This document shows positions 27,229 through 36,961 of a stretch of 64,000 nt of DNA, one piece after another (the stretch's first letter is position 1; each line of letters starts with the position of its first letter). A program made the position numbers and the translations under genes. The notes beneath the pieces are model-generated. The model did no database searches, was not told the origin of the DNA, and was given only the letters and a program-made list of their open reading frames with translations. Source of the stretch: Prevotella sp. (GTDB lineage Bacteria; Bacteroidota; Bacteroidia; Bacteroidales; Bacteroidaceae); contig JAFZUS010000003.1 in NCBI GenBank assembly GCA_017618275.1, positions 19,566 to 83,565 of the forward strand. Reading direction: 5' to 3'.

Positions 27229-30200
27229 TATAGTTTAAATCCGAGGTTAAAACGTCTGACTGTCGGGTAAGCACCGCCACCCCCACTCCAACCGTAATTA
27301 CTCTCACGGTCGTCAGGCATCTTTGTGATGAGGAACAGGTTATTGCCATTCAGATAAATCTTCAGGCTTGTGAAACCAAGTTTCTTGATCCAACCTTTCG
27401 TCCATGTGTAGGCCACTTCCACGTTCTTCAGTCGGAAATAGGAACCATCGAAGAGGTACTGTGTACCATTGTTGCCACCAGTAGCCTGCGTGTTGAAGCG
27501 CGGCATGACGACTTCTCCGCCTTTGGCCGCTGAACTCCACCAAGTACCCGTATCATATACAGTAAGCAACTGATCTGGGAAAGAAGTTAGGGTGACATCA
27601 CGTGTGACACCTGTAACACCATAGAGTTGAGCAAAGCATGAGAAGCCTTTCCACTCCCATCCGATCGTAGCATTGTAGGTGTGCTCAGGAGTTCCCGTGT
27701 AGCCGTAAGGAGCCTGATCATTGGTCTGATCAACAACGCCATCACCATTAAAGTCTACAATATAATGGTCACCGATAAGAACCTGCGCATCATTACTCTG
27801 ATGTTCCGGTGTACTATAGAGTTCGTCGTAGGTGTTGATAAAGCCATTGTCGATGTATGACACATATTGCCCCTGAGAATAACCCTGAGCCTTGCGATAA
27901 GCAGGTATCAGTTCGGGGTCATCCTTCAGTTTAATCACGTTGTGTGCGTAAGTATAGTTGGCATTGACCCAGAAACGCATTCCGTTATTCAACACCTTAT
28001 TGAAGCGAAGTTCTAATTCGAAACCGGAATTCTTAATCTTACCCTTGTTGACGTCAGGGGTCTTAGCAGCACCATAATACGAAGGTACAGAACGGTCGGT
28101 TCCGTATATAAAGATATCATAACGGTCATCGCGGAACACGTCGAAACTACCGGCAAACATACCACCAAGGAAAGCATAGTCGAAACCGATATTCATCTTC
28201 TTGACCGTTGCCCAACGGAGATCCGGATTGGCAATTGTAGATTCCTTATAGCCAGTAAACGGGCTATTAGTACGATCCAGTCCCATCTCATAAGGACCAA
28301 TGACTTCCCAACCTGTAATGTAAGCCCATCGGTCACCTGCACTATCATCACCGATTTCACCGTAAGACCCACGAATCTTTAACATGTCAATAATCTTCTT
28401 ATCTCTCAATGGCTTCATGAATTTCTCCTCAGAGACCATCCAACCTAACGCTCCAGAAGCAAAAAATGCAAAGCGGTTGTCCGGGGAGAATTTCTGTGAA
28501 CCGTTGTAAGCGCCATTGACTTCGGCAAAATACCTGCTCTTATAATCGTATGTGGTACGGAATACCCAGTCCTCACGACGATTCTCAAGTTCTGAATTAT
28601 ATGCATTGTTACGGCGTTTCCAGTTACCCATCAAAGTCACATTATGGTTACCGAACTGCCGTCCCCAGAAGAGTTGGAGCGACATTTCAGTAGCACGGCT
28701 TGTACGACTTACGTTTCCAGCCTGAGTAGACCAGTCGCGCATCTCATAGTAATCGAAGCCTGTGTTGCTAAAAATCTCATTCTCAAAAAGCAACTCTCCA
28801 TCCTCAGGAAGTATGTATGCAGTATTATTCACATGACCACCGCCGGCTGCATTAATACCACGATCAGCCTCATTAAACTGATTGTCCCAAGAAATCGTAC
28901 CGCGAGCCACAAGTCCTTTTGTGACGAAATCAAGATTCTGCTCAAGGGCAAAGTCGGTGAATACACGTGTAATGGTACCCAACTCATAACCAGCCGTTGC
29001 AACATTCATAGGAGAGTTAGCCATATTAGAGGCAGCCAGTCTGGAGTATCCCCAAGCACCATTCGAGAACTTAACAGGGAAAACGTTTGGCGGCATACGA
29101 TAGGCACCTGCCCAGTTCTGCTGCTGGAAGAATTCACCGCTATTACCATAATAATAACGTGGATTCTTTTGTTGCGCATTAGATCCGGCCAAATTCACCT
29201 TGAACTGAGTGGTCTTCGTAATCTGGAAGTCCAAATTCGAACGAACATTCAAACGATTATATGAATAACCACCTTCATAACCCTGATTGTTTTCCCAAAT
29301 CCTAGTCATGTCACCTTCGTTCTGGAAGTCGAATGCCACGAAATATTTGACGGCCTTAGTACCACCGGAGAAATTGATGTTTGTATTATACGATAAGGCG
29401 GTATTCCTGAACATCTCCTCCTGCCAGTCAATGTTTGGATAACGTTCTGCCTGACTATAGTCACCAAGATAGTCACCTTTAGTATTATAATGGGGCTTGA
29501 CGGTATAGTCCTGATTACGGAAATTGTTAATAAATGTCTGTGGACGATAATAGGCCCAAGAGGCATCACCGCTTAAGGCAAGTTCATGCTCAATGACCTG
29601 ATTGCGAAGCATATAACCGTCGTAAGAGTCATACTTGCGCGGAAGTTTTGACACAGCCTTCAATGTAGCATTGAAGCCAATATCAATTCTTGCCTTGCCT
29701 TCCACACCACGCTTAGTGGTAATCAGGATAACGCCATTCGCACCTTCAACACCATAAACAGCAGTAGCGGAGGCATCTTTCAACACTGAAATCGTAGCAA
29801 CTGATGTAACATCTACGGACTTGATCTCACGCTTGACACCATCGACGAGAATCAGCGGCTGGGCATCCTGGTTCCAGGCTGCTGCACCACGAATGTAAAT
29901 ACGGGGGTCTTCTTCACCCGGCTGACCTGTAGAAGCAATTGTTGCGACGCCTGGGAGGTTACCAGTGAGGGCAGCACCAACACTACCAATACCAGCAGCA
30001 CGCTCCAGCACTTCACCCGTGGTCTGGGTGATGGCACCCACTACAGAGGCTTTCTTCTGCTGGCCATAACCAACAACCACCACTTCCTGAATTTCAGTAT
30101 TGTCGTTCAGCGTCACTTTGAAATCGCGCTGCTTACCAACCTTCAATTCTTTGGTATTCATTCCTACGTAGGAAACAACGATTGTCGTCGATTCAGAAGG

Positions 30201-30479
30201 AACACTCAAAGAGAAATTACCATCAAGGTCCGTAATCGTACCCATCGACGTATTTCCCTTTACTACAACGGAGGCACCTATCAGCGCCTCGCCGTTTGAA
30301 TCGACAACAGTTCCCTTAATGGTAATACCGCTCTGTGCCCACATCGTGATACAGAACGCCATCATCAACAACAAGACCGCCCCGCGGCGTAGTCGTTGAG
30401 CCCCCAAGAGAACAGTTTCGCTCAGTAAATAAGTCAACTGTTTCATCTTGCCTGGTTTTGATTCATACTCTTTAATCAT
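27222..30479 (-). CDS. xusA: SusC-like TonB-dependent transporter XusA
   Basis: 1085 residues. First gene of the reverse xus operon. The signal peptide core is LLLMMAFCITMWAQ (about 37-50). A carboxypeptidase-D-regulatory-like domain follows (GTVVDSNGEALIGASVVVKG), then a TonB-box-like region (EIQEVVVVGYG), plug (QPLILVDGVKREIK, ISVLKDASATAVYGVEGANGVILITTKRG) and barrel, ending RRFNLGFKLYI. It imports xylan oligosaccharides together with XusB. The start could also be the ATG at 30446 (MKQLTYLL), which better fits SusC N-termini. A promoter on this strand lies at 30534-30565. Confidence 0.94.
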   Translation of the reverse strand: MIKEYESKPGKMKQLTYLLSETVLLGAQRLRRGAVLLLMMAFCITMWAQSGITIKGTVVDSNGEALIGASVVVKGNTSMGTITDLDGNFSLSVPSESTTIVVSYVGMNTKELKVGKQRDFKVTLNDNTEIQEVVVVGYGQQKKASVVGAITQTTGEVLERAAGIGSVGAALTGNLPGVATIASTGQPGEEDPRIYIRGAAAWNQDAQPLILVDGVKREIKSVDVTSVATISVLKDASATAVYGVEGANGVILITTKRGVEGKARIDIGFNATLKAVSKLPRKYDSYDGYMLRNQVIEHELALSGDASWAYYRPQTFINNFRNQDYTVKPHYNTKGDYLGDYSQAERYPNIDWQEEMFRNTALSYNTNINFSGGTKAVKYFVAFDFQNEGDMTRIWENNQGYEGGYSYNRLNVRSNLDFQITKTTQFKVNLAGSNAQQKNPRYYYGNSGEFFQQQNWAGAYRMPPNVFPVKFSNGAWGYSRLAASNMANSPMNVATAGYELGTITRVFTDFALEQNLDFVTKGLVARGTISWDNQFNEADRGINAAGGGHVNNTAYILPEDGELLFENEIFSNTGFDYYEMRDWSTQAGNVSRTSRATEMSLQLFWGRQFGNHNVTLMGNWKRRNNAYNSELENRREDWVFRTTYDYKSRYFAEVNGAYNGSQKFSPDNRFAFFASGALGWMVSEEKFMKPLRDKKIIDMLKIRGSYGEIGDDSAGDRWAYITGWEVIGPYEMGLDRTNSPFTGYKESTIANPDLRWATVKKMNIGFDYAFLGGMFAGSFDVFRDDRYDIFIYGTDRSVPSYYGAAKTPDVNKGKIKNSGFELELRFNKVLNNGMRFWVNANYTYAHNVIKLKDDPELIPAYRKAQGYSQGQYVSYIDNGFINTYDELYSTPEHQSNDAQVLIGDHYIVDFNGDGVVDQTNDQAPYGYTGTPEHTYNATIGWEWKGFSCFAQLYGVTGVTRDVTLTSFPDQLLTVYDTGTWWSSAAKGGEVVMPRFNTQATGGNNGTQYLFDGSYFRLKNVEVAYTWTKGWIKKLGFTSLKIYLNGNNLFLITKMPDDRESNYGWSGGGGAYPTVRRFNLGFKLYI

Positions 30480-30533
30480 TAAAATTGATTAGGCTATTTG
30501 TAAAATACACAATATAAATATCAAAATTCGGTG

Positions 30534-30565
30534 CAAAGGTAAGGGTTTTTTGCATAATTAACAAA
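30534..30565 (-). promoter_or_regulatory. xus operon promoter
   Basis: On the minus strand TTTG (plus 30562-30565), a 20-base spacer and TACCTTTG (plus 30534-30541). It is the start of the xus operon and lies back-to-back with the regulator promoter, so the space between them is where a regulator site is expected. Confidence 0.8.
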
Positions 30566-30604
30566 AATTTGTGTAACATTTTCTTTATTTTAGGTAACAA
30601 ATAG

Positions 30605-30634
30605 TTTGTTTTTTAAAAAAAAGCCGTATCTTTG
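30605..30634 (+). promoter_or_regulatory. Promoter of the hybrid two-component regulator
   Basis: TTTG at 30605-30608, an 18-base spacer and TATCTTTG at 30627-30634. It lies 27 bases ahead of the ATG at 30662 and overlaps an in-frame TTG at 30632, which is therefore not the start. Confidence 0.7.
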
Positions 30635-30661
30635 CATCGGTTTTGTAATATACTAAAACAA

Positions 30662-33600
30662 ATGAAAAGGAAAAAACTTCGACTAACTAACGGACTTTTT
30701 CGAGTCCTTCTAACCGTCGCTATATACCTCCTCGCACTGAACAATTACGCTCAGATGGGCAAGTTGTATGATGCCAATCACCAACTATCAAGCAATTTCA
30801 CCAACCAAGTTTATCTTGACAACAACGGATTCATCTGGTCAGCCACCCGTAATGGTCTGAACAGATACGACGGCTACCAGTTCCACATCTATAAAAAAGA
30901 AAAAGGTAGCAAGACTGGCATGGCCAGCAACTATGTGAATTGTATCGTACAGGATCACAATGGCCATTTCTATCTTGGCATGTGGGGCATTTTACAAATA
31001 TATGACGGCAACACTTTCCAGACGGTCGAGGTGAAAGACTTGAACGGGAAACACATCGACTGCTATATTACTTGTTTCCTCGTATGTAGAAACGGGGATA
31101 TATGGGTAGGCACCTCAGGTTTTGGTGTCCTGAAAATAAACGATACAAGACAAGCCCACCAAGTGGGAGGTCCCTTGAAAGGAATCCATACGGTGGAACA
31201 ACTGATGGAAGACCAAAAAGGCAACATCTGGGTACTCACCAGAGATGACGGCTTGATCTGCATGAATGAAAAAACCTCACGCACCTATTTCAAGGATAGC
31301 CCCATGAGGACTTACCTGCGTAAGATCTGCGAAAGTACAGACGGAACACTTTACTTAGGAACCTCAAATGCCGGCCTCTTCAAATTGTCAGGAAACGAAT
31401 TCCAAAGAATAGAGGGCACTGGCAACAAACCTATCACAGAACTCTATTTCAACAGCAGAAAGGAGTTGATGTTAGGCTACGACGGAGAAGGTATTGGTAT
31501 TTACAACCCCCAGACAGGCATACTCACCGATAATCCTTTCCATAGCCTTGAAGTAGACCTTCCCAAAAGTAAGGTTGTCTCCATCACAGAAGACCAGAAC
31601 GGTAATTTCTGGTTCGGACTTCTTCAGAAAGGCATCTTCATGCAACCCAGTACCTCAACTGGATTCCATTATATAGGATATAAATTAGGTACGCGTAATA
31701 TAATAGGTAATGCCTGTGTCGTCAGTACCTGTCAGGACAGCAAGGGCCGCACATGGGTTGGTACCGACAAAGACGGTCTTTACTGTTTCGACAGCAGCCA
31801 AAAGCCACTGAAGCATTTCAAGGAGAATTTCCCAGCCTCCATCATGGCCATTGAAGAAGATCTAAAAGGCCACATCTGGATCGGTTCCTATAATGAAGGT
31901 GGCGGATGGATCGATCCCAACACCCTGCAATATCACAGGTACGACTTTCCTCAGTCAACCAATCTCAGCATTTTCGACATTGAGGTAGACAACAAGAACC
32001 GTCTGTGGTTTGCCACTATGGGACACGGCGTGGTGATGCTCGACCAAGAGTCTATGAAAACGGAGACCTACAAGGTGAAGAACCGTGCAGAAAGCGACCG
32101 GAGCATCAATAGCATTGCCAACGACTATACCTCTCAACTATCCATCTCTCCGGACAACAAGCGTATTTATGTGGCAACCTCAACCGGTGTCTGCTGTTTA
32201 GATCTAGAGAAAAACAGTTGGATCAGTGTTTTCGGAAAGAACAGTCTGAACTACCCCAACCCCACCCGTATTGCCAGGGAATATTCCGGCAGACTATGGA
32301 TAGGAACGAACGACGGACTCTATTGTTATGACCTATTGAAAAAGGATCTGAAACAGGCTTCAACGGACAGAGGGCTGTCAGAAAATGGCATTGCCTCTAT
32401 CGAACAGGACGCAAAAGGAAATCTCTGGATTGCAACAGACCACGGCCTCTACTGCTACGACCCAAAAACCGACCTGACCCAAAACTATTTCATAGACAAT
32501 GGGTTGCAGTCAAACGAGTTCTCAGACGGTGCCTCCTGCACCTCCTCTAATGGTACGATGCTGTTTGGCGGAGTCGGAGGTCTGACTTGGTTCAACCCTG
32601 CGGACATCAAACAGACCAAATGGGACGCGACAGTCCGGTTGGTAAGATTCCTTGTCAACAGCAGACCCATTAACAGCGCTTCCGAATCCGGCATCTATCA
32701 TATCTGCGACACATCCGTCATTGCTTCCGACCGTTTCCAATTGGCGGCCCATGACAACAACTTTGTCCTGCAGTTCTCAACACTCACCTACGACAGTCCA
32801 GAACACATTACTTATTTATACAGTATCAACGGCGAGGCCTACTCCAGCTTACAGCCGGGCGTCAACGAGATTACCTTCACGCACCTGCCACCAGGCGCCT
32901 ACCGCTTCCGCGTAAAGGCTGTACGTAATAACATTGAGACTCCAGAAAAGGTGTTTACAGTCATTATCCACAGCCCATGGTACCGTTCTGCATGGGCATA
33001 TTGCCTCTATCTCCTCGTGATTGGAGCCATCCTCTGGCAGTTGCTGGTAACCCATCGCCGCAGGGAGAAGAACCGACAGCGTCTGCAGGAACATATCCAC
33101 GCTGAAGAGATGAGTGATGCCAAACTGCGTTTCTTCATGAACATCAGTCATGAGATACGCACACCGATGACCCTTATCCTCACCCCATTACTCTCACTGA
33201 TTAAGAACGAGGAGGACCCACAACGCAAAGGGGTCTATGAGATTATCAAGCGGAACGCAGACCGCATCCTCAGCCTCGTCAACCAGATGATGGACCTGCG
33301 AAAGATTGACAAAGGCCAGATGCTGATGCGCATGGCAGAAACAGACCTGATCAAGTTCGTGAAAGATGTCTATGACCTTTTCGACAACCAGGCCAAGGCA
33401 AAACTCCTTACCTTCACCTACGAACACGATGACAATAAACTACCCGTATGGATAGACCGCCGTAATTTTGACAAGGTGATCATGAACATCCTTTCCAATG
33501 CCTTCAAATTCACGCCGTCCGGCGGAAAGATCGACATCCGCGTCAGCCATGATGATCAGTCAGCCTACATCGCTATCAGCGACAATGGCGAGAAGATACC

Positions 33601-34684
33601 GGAAGACAAATTAGACAAAATATTCGAGCGATTCTACCAGACAGAATCCACCATCAACGACAGGCATACCGGAACGGGCATCGGCCTCGACCTGACCCGC
33701 TCGCTCGTTGAACTGCACCATGGTACCATCACCGCCCATAATCTGGAAGAGGGCTGCGAATTCGTGGTGGCCATCCCATTAGGAAACGCTCATCTGAAAC
33801 CAGAAGAGATGATATACGATGAGGAAACCACGGCTTCTGAACTGGTTCCTGTTGAGACAGAGACAGAAAACCAGGAAGAAGAACCGTCTATCATTGAACA
33901 GCCGACGAGCCACAAGATGAAAATTGTCATTGCCGAAGATGATGACGAAATACGTGACTATTTAGACAGTGAACTGTGCAAAGACTATGATGTCAGAATC
34001 TGCGTCAATGGTCGTGAAGCCCTGTCGGAGGTGTTCCATATCAAGCCTGACCTCGTGCTCAGCGATGTGATGATGCCGGAAATGGACGGTAATACCCTTT
34101 GTAGCAAGATCAAGTCGAATCCCAGCACCAACCATATCCCTGTCATTCTGTTGACTGCCAAGAACCGCGACGAAGACAAGTTGGAGGGATTAGAGACGGG
34201 TGCCGACGCCTATGTCGTCAAACCGTTCAATATGGACATCCTACGCCGTACTATCATGAACCTGCTCAATTCACACCGTCTGCTCCAACTCAAATACGGA
34301 CGCAACGATAATCTGGAAGAACAGGTGGACGAAATCAAGATGAAATCGCCTGATGAGAAACTGCTTGAACGTGTGATGACAGCCATCAATGCCCACCTCG
34401 ACGACTCAGACCTCAGCGTAGACATGGTGGCCGAGCAGGTCGGTATCAGTCGCGTACATCTGCACCGAAAGATGAAAGAACTGACGGGCCAGACGCCTCA
34501 CGACTTCATTCGTAACCTCCGCTTGAAACAGGCTGCTAATCTCCTGGCCAACCAGGGCATGAACGTCACAGAAGTCATGTATGCCTGCGGTTTCTCCAAT
34601 TCGGCTTCCTTCTCCACCGTGTTCAAGAAGTTCTACGGCATGTCGCCCCGCGACTACATGAAGGAGCACCAATCGAGAAGATAA
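30662..34684 (+). CDS. Hybrid two-component system sensor/regulator, XynR-like
   Basis: 1340 residues in one chain. N-terminal signal/anchor; a periplasmic two-bladed beta-propeller sensor with many Reg_prop repeats (NGLNRYDGYQF, GDIWVGTSGFGV, GTNDGLYCYD); a Y_Y_Y domain near 700-765 (LPPGAYRFRVKAV); a membrane helix at about 776-796; HisKA with phospho-acceptor His830 in NISHEIRTP; an ATPase (NILSNAFKFTP, GTGIGLDLT); a receiver with Asp1135 in VLSDVMMPE; and a C-terminal AraC HTH (GFSNSASFSTVFKKF). It senses xylan oligosaccharides and activates the xus genes. The place next to and divergent from xusA matches XynR of P. bryantii. All catalytic motifs are intact. Confidence 0.93.
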   Translation: MKRKKLRLTNGLFRVLLTVAIYLLALNNYAQMGKLYDANHQLSSNFTNQVYLDNNGFIWSATRNGLNRYDGYQFHIYKKEKGSKTGMASNYVNCIVQDHNGHFYLGMWGILQIYDGNTFQTVEVKDLNGKHIDCYITCFLVCRNGDIWVGTSGFGVLKINDTRQAHQVGGPLKGIHTVEQLMEDQKGNIWVLTRDDGLICMNEKTSRTYFKDSPMRTYLRKICESTDGTLYLGTSNAGLFKLSGNEFQRIEGTGNKPITELYFNSRKELMLGYDGEGIGIYNPQTGILTDNPFHSLEVDLPKSKVVSITEDQNGNFWFGLLQKGIFMQPSTSTGFHYIGYKLGTRNIIGNACVVSTCQDSKGRTWVGTDKDGLYCFDSSQKPLKHFKENFPASIMAIEEDLKGHIWIGSYNEGGGWIDPNTLQYHRYDFPQSTNLSIFDIEVDNKNRLWFATMGHGVVMLDQESMKTETYKVKNRAESDRSINSIANDYTSQLSISPDNKRIYVATSTGVCCLDLEKNSWISVFGKNSLNYPNPTRIAREYSGRLWIGTNDGLYCYDLLKKDLKQASTDRGLSENGIASIEQDAKGNLWIATDHGLYCYDPKTDLTQNYFIDNGLQSNEFSDGASCTSSNGTMLFGGVGGLTWFNPADIKQTKWDATVRLVRFLVNSRPINSASESGIYHICDTSVIASDRFQLAAHDNNFVLQFSTLTYDSPEHITYLYSINGEAYSSLQPGVNEITFTHLPPGAYRFRVKAVRNNIETPEKVFTVIIHSPWYRSAWAYCLYLLVIGAILWQLLVTHRRREKNRQRLQEHIHAEEMSDAKLRFFMNISHEIRTPMTLILTPLLSLIKNEEDPQRKGVYEIIKRNADRILSLVNQMMDLRKIDKGQMLMRMAETDLIKFVKDVYDLFDNQAKAKLLTFTYEHDDNKLPVWIDRRNFDKVIMNILSNAFKFTPSGGKIDIRVSHDDQSAYIAISDNGEKIPEDKLDKIFERFYQTESTINDRHTGTGIGLDLTRSLVELHHGTITAHNLEEGCEFVVAIPLGNAHLKPEEMIYDEETTASELVPVETETENQEEEPSIIEQPTSHKMKIVIAEDDDEIRDYLDSELCKDYDVRICVNGREALSEVFHIKPDLVLSDVMMPEMDGNTLCSKIKSNPSTNHIPVILLTAKNRDEDKLEGLETGADAYVVKPFNMDILRRTIMNLLNSHRLLQLKYGRNDNLEEQVDEIKMKSPDEKLLERVMTAINAHLDDSDLSVDMVAEQVGISRVHLHRKMKELTGQTPHDFIRNLRLKQAANLLANQGMNVTEVMYACGFSNSASFSTVFKKFYGMSPRDYMKEHQSRR

Positions 34685-34729
34685 ACCTCTCACGCGCGCA
34701 CGCACGTTCCTAGGGAAAACGATAATTTA

Positions 34730-34798
34730 CCCACTCATCCCGCCTATCCCACACGTAAAATTTCTTACTATGGGTGTGGAATAGGCGGGATAGGTGGG
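34730..34798. repeat. Large inverted repeat between convergent genes
   Basis: A 25-base arm at 34730-34754 and its near-exact complement at 34774-34798 (3 mismatches) enclose a 19-base loop. It lies after the regulator gene and could end transcription from both sides. Confidence 0.6.
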
Positions 34799-34839
34799 AT
34801 AAAAAGTGGATATGACAATATTACGCGCTTACGCGCGAG

Positions 34840-34902
34840 GACAGTACTAATTTTCGCTACGACACTACTATTGAAAATTACGACAGTACTAATATAGACT
34901 AT
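34840..34902. repeat. 21-bp tandem repeat
   Basis: Three copies starting GACAGTACT, GACACTACT and GACAGTACT at 34840, 34861 and 34882, exactly 21 bases apart. The stop codon of the polyprenyl synthetase gene (CTA at 34899-34901) is in the last copy. Confidence 0.65.
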
Positions 34903-35969
34903 CTCCCTCTGCGAAGGATGAAATCAACCATCCCACAGAAGAGGGGACGATAAGACTCCTGAATAAAGTCAATCGTGGAAAGTCTATCAAGGGCATCGCG
35001 CGCGTAAGCCTCAGCACACGACTCAGCATAGCGGATACTGCCATAGACATCCATCAGGTCACGGATATACTGCACTTCTCCTGCCGTCTTCTGTTCACGA
35101 GGCTTGCCCAAGATGGCTTCGACGCGCTGACGCTCGTCATCTGTGCAATGGCGCAGCAGATGGAGCAGGATCAATGTGCGCTTGCCTTCATAGATATCGT
35201 TCAGTGACTGCTTCTTCTGCCCCTCAAAGTCGCCCGTAAGGTCAAGCACATCGTCACGAATCTGGAAACAAAGGCCCAACGGATAACTGAACGCATAGAT
35301 ACGTTGCAACTGCTCATCGGTGGCACCTGCCAGGATGGCGCCTAAGCGCAGAGGACCTGCCACCGTGTAATAGACCGTCTTACCGCTGACAGTGAAGAGC
35401 ACATCTTCGTCCGTCATGTCCTGTTTGTTGTCCTGTGTCCACTTGATCTCAGCATACTGGCCAAAAGTAGTGCGACCCAGCATCAGGAAAAACTCACGCT
35501 GTACCCGGCGGGCCAGACTGACATCCAACAGACGGAAGTTCTCGCTGAGCACACGATGCATACACTCATGCAGCGTGTCACCTGCATTGACGGAAATCTC
35601 GGAACTTACCAGACGGTGAAGAGCCGGTTTGCCACGACGCTCCAAAGAGCCGTCCTCCCAGTCGTCGTGTATCAAGATCCAGTCCTCACTCATCTGCATA
35701 GCCGTAGCCGTAAAGACCGCCTTCTCTGACGAACCGCTCATGGCCTCTGCCATCAGCATGACAAGGGCCGGACGCAGATACTTGCCGCGACGAGAAGGAT
35801 AGTCGGTGATGATATCCCAGTGTTCATCAAACAGGGATTTATACTTCTCCTGACCCATCATGACTATGATGTCCCAGTCCTCTGCCTTAAACTGACTGAG
35901 ACTCGCATCGATCACATTACCGATGCGAGTCTTTTGCTGGTCCAGATAGTCACTAAAAACTGCCGTCAT
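34899..35969 (-). CDS. Polyprenyl (isoprenyl diphosphate) synthetase
   Basis: 356 residues. It builds prenyl diphosphates by head-to-tail condensation of isopentenyl diphosphate with an allylic primer. Both Asp-rich motifs are present: DDWED in LIHDDWEDGSLERRGKP and DDVLD in CFQIRDDVLDL. The lead KYLRPALVMLMAEA and the Lys/Arg patch are also typical. Chain length (geranyl, farnesyl or longer) cannot be told from sequence. It is followed 15 bases on by the OmpA-type lipoprotein gene on the same strand, upstream in transcription. Confidence 0.9.
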   Translation of the reverse strand: MTAVFSDYLDQQKTRIGNVIDASLSQFKAEDWDIIVMMGQEKYKSLFDEHWDIITDYPSRRGKYLRPALVMLMAEAMSGSSEKAVFTATAMQMSEDWILIHDDWEDGSLERRGKPALHRLVSSEISVNAGDTLHECMHRVLSENFRLLDVSLARRVQREFFLMLGRTTFGQYAEIKWTQDNKQDMTDEDVLFTVSGKTVYYTVAGPLRLGAILAGATDEQLQRIYAFSYPLGLCFQIRDDVLDLTGDFEGQKKQSLNDIYEGKRTLILLHLLRHCTDDERQRVEAILGKPREQKTAGEVQYIRDLMDVYGSIRYAESCAEAYARDALDRLSTIDFIQESYRPLFCGMVDFILRRGR

Positions 35970-35984
35970 AAGAAGTCGGTTCGG

Positions 35985-36839
35985 TTATTCTGTCTCCGGC
36001 GCTTCGCCGATGAGATCCATGAACTCGTCGAGTTTCGGCGTAATAATGATCTGAGTACGGCGGTTACGCTGCTTGCCTAACTCTGTATCGTTGGTGGCAA
36101 GAGGATTATACTCACCACGGCCACCAGCCGTCAGACGCTTCGGGTCTACGCCATAGTCATTCTGCAGAGCCTGCACCACAGAAGAGGCACGGAGGGCAGA
36201 GAGGTCCCAATTGTTACGGATGTTGGGCTTTGAGATAGGCACATTGTCGGTATTACCCTCAATGAGCACATCGTAGTCCTTATAGTCCTTGATAATCTTG
36301 GCAATCTTCGAAAGGGTCTGTGCAGCACGACTGTTAATCTCGTATGAACCGCTCTTATAGAGCATATTGTCAGCCAAGGAGATATAGACCACACCTTTCA
36401 GTACCTGTATGTCAACCTCCTTCATCTCTTCCTTCGAGAGAGATCGCGTCAGATTATTGGTAAGAACCATGTTCAGTGAATCGCTCTTACTCTTCACCTC
36501 CACCAAATGACGGATATACTGGTTCGACTCATTGATCTGATCTACCAATTTCTCAATGGAGATATTGTTCTGATTAGCATTCGACAGGCTCTTGTCCAGT
36601 GATTCCTGGAGTTTTTCATACTTGGCCTCCGAAGTCTTTAACAACTGCTGCATACCTCTCTGCTGTTCTTCCAAACTGGCAATACGGGCATTCTTGGCAG
36701 CCAACTCTTCCTTTGCATTCTGCAGACTCTCGGCCAACGACTTATTCTCCGTCTGGCAGTTGACCAGATCCTTCTTTGATGCACAACTGGCCAGGAGCAA
36801 TCCACCTGCCAGTACTATAAACAATACATTCTTTTTCAT
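35985..36839 (-). CDS. OmpA-family lipoprotein with coiled-coil
   Basis: 284 residues from MKKNVLF. Lipobox LLLASC, so it is an outer-membrane or inner-membrane lipoprotein. A coiled coil covers about 30-130 (ENKSLAESLQNAKEELAAKNARIASLEEQ). A peptidoglycan-binding OmpA domain follows (YKSGSYEINSRAAQTL, IEGNTDNVPI, LSALRASSVVQAL, GRGEYNPLATN). It probably links the membrane to the cell wall. A longer frame would start at 36893 but has no signal peptide. Confidence 0.88.
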   Translation of the reverse strand: MKKNVLFIVLAGGLLLASCASKKDLVNCQTENKSLAESLQNAKEELAAKNARIASLEEQQRGMQQLLKTSEAKYEKLQESLDKSLSNANQNNISIEKLVDQINESNQYIRHLVEVKSKSDSLNMVLTNNLTRSLSKEEMKEVDIQVLKGVVYISLADNMLYKSGSYEINSRAAQTLSKIAKIIKDYKDYDVLIEGNTDNVPISKPNIRNNWDLSALRASSVVQALQNDYGVDPKRLTAGGRGEYNPLATNDTELGKQRNRRTQIIITPKLDEFMDLIGEAPETE

Positions 36840-36908
36840 ATCTATCATATTCTTTATGAGTAATTCGACTGCAAATTTACGCATTGAAAGCAAAAAACCA
36901 TCAAAAGG

Positions 36909-36941
36909 TTTGTCGAATTAGAATTATTTTAATTAAATTTG
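36909..36941 (+). promoter_or_regulatory. Promoter of the M1 aminopeptidase gene
   Basis: TTTG at 36909-36912 and TAAATTTG at 36934-36941 with a 21-base spacer, 20 bases before the ATG at 36962. Confidence 0.6.
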
Positions 36942-36961
36942 CACTCAAAAACGATATCGAA

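Noticed and set aside
27750-27800. Calcium-loop sequence DFNGDGVVD in XusA as a dockerin
   Set aside because: Single loop inside the barrel, common in SusC proteins, not a paired C-terminal dockerin.
30632-30661. TTG start for the hybrid regulator
   Set aside because: It overlaps the promoter -7 element; ATG at 30662 fits the signal sequence.
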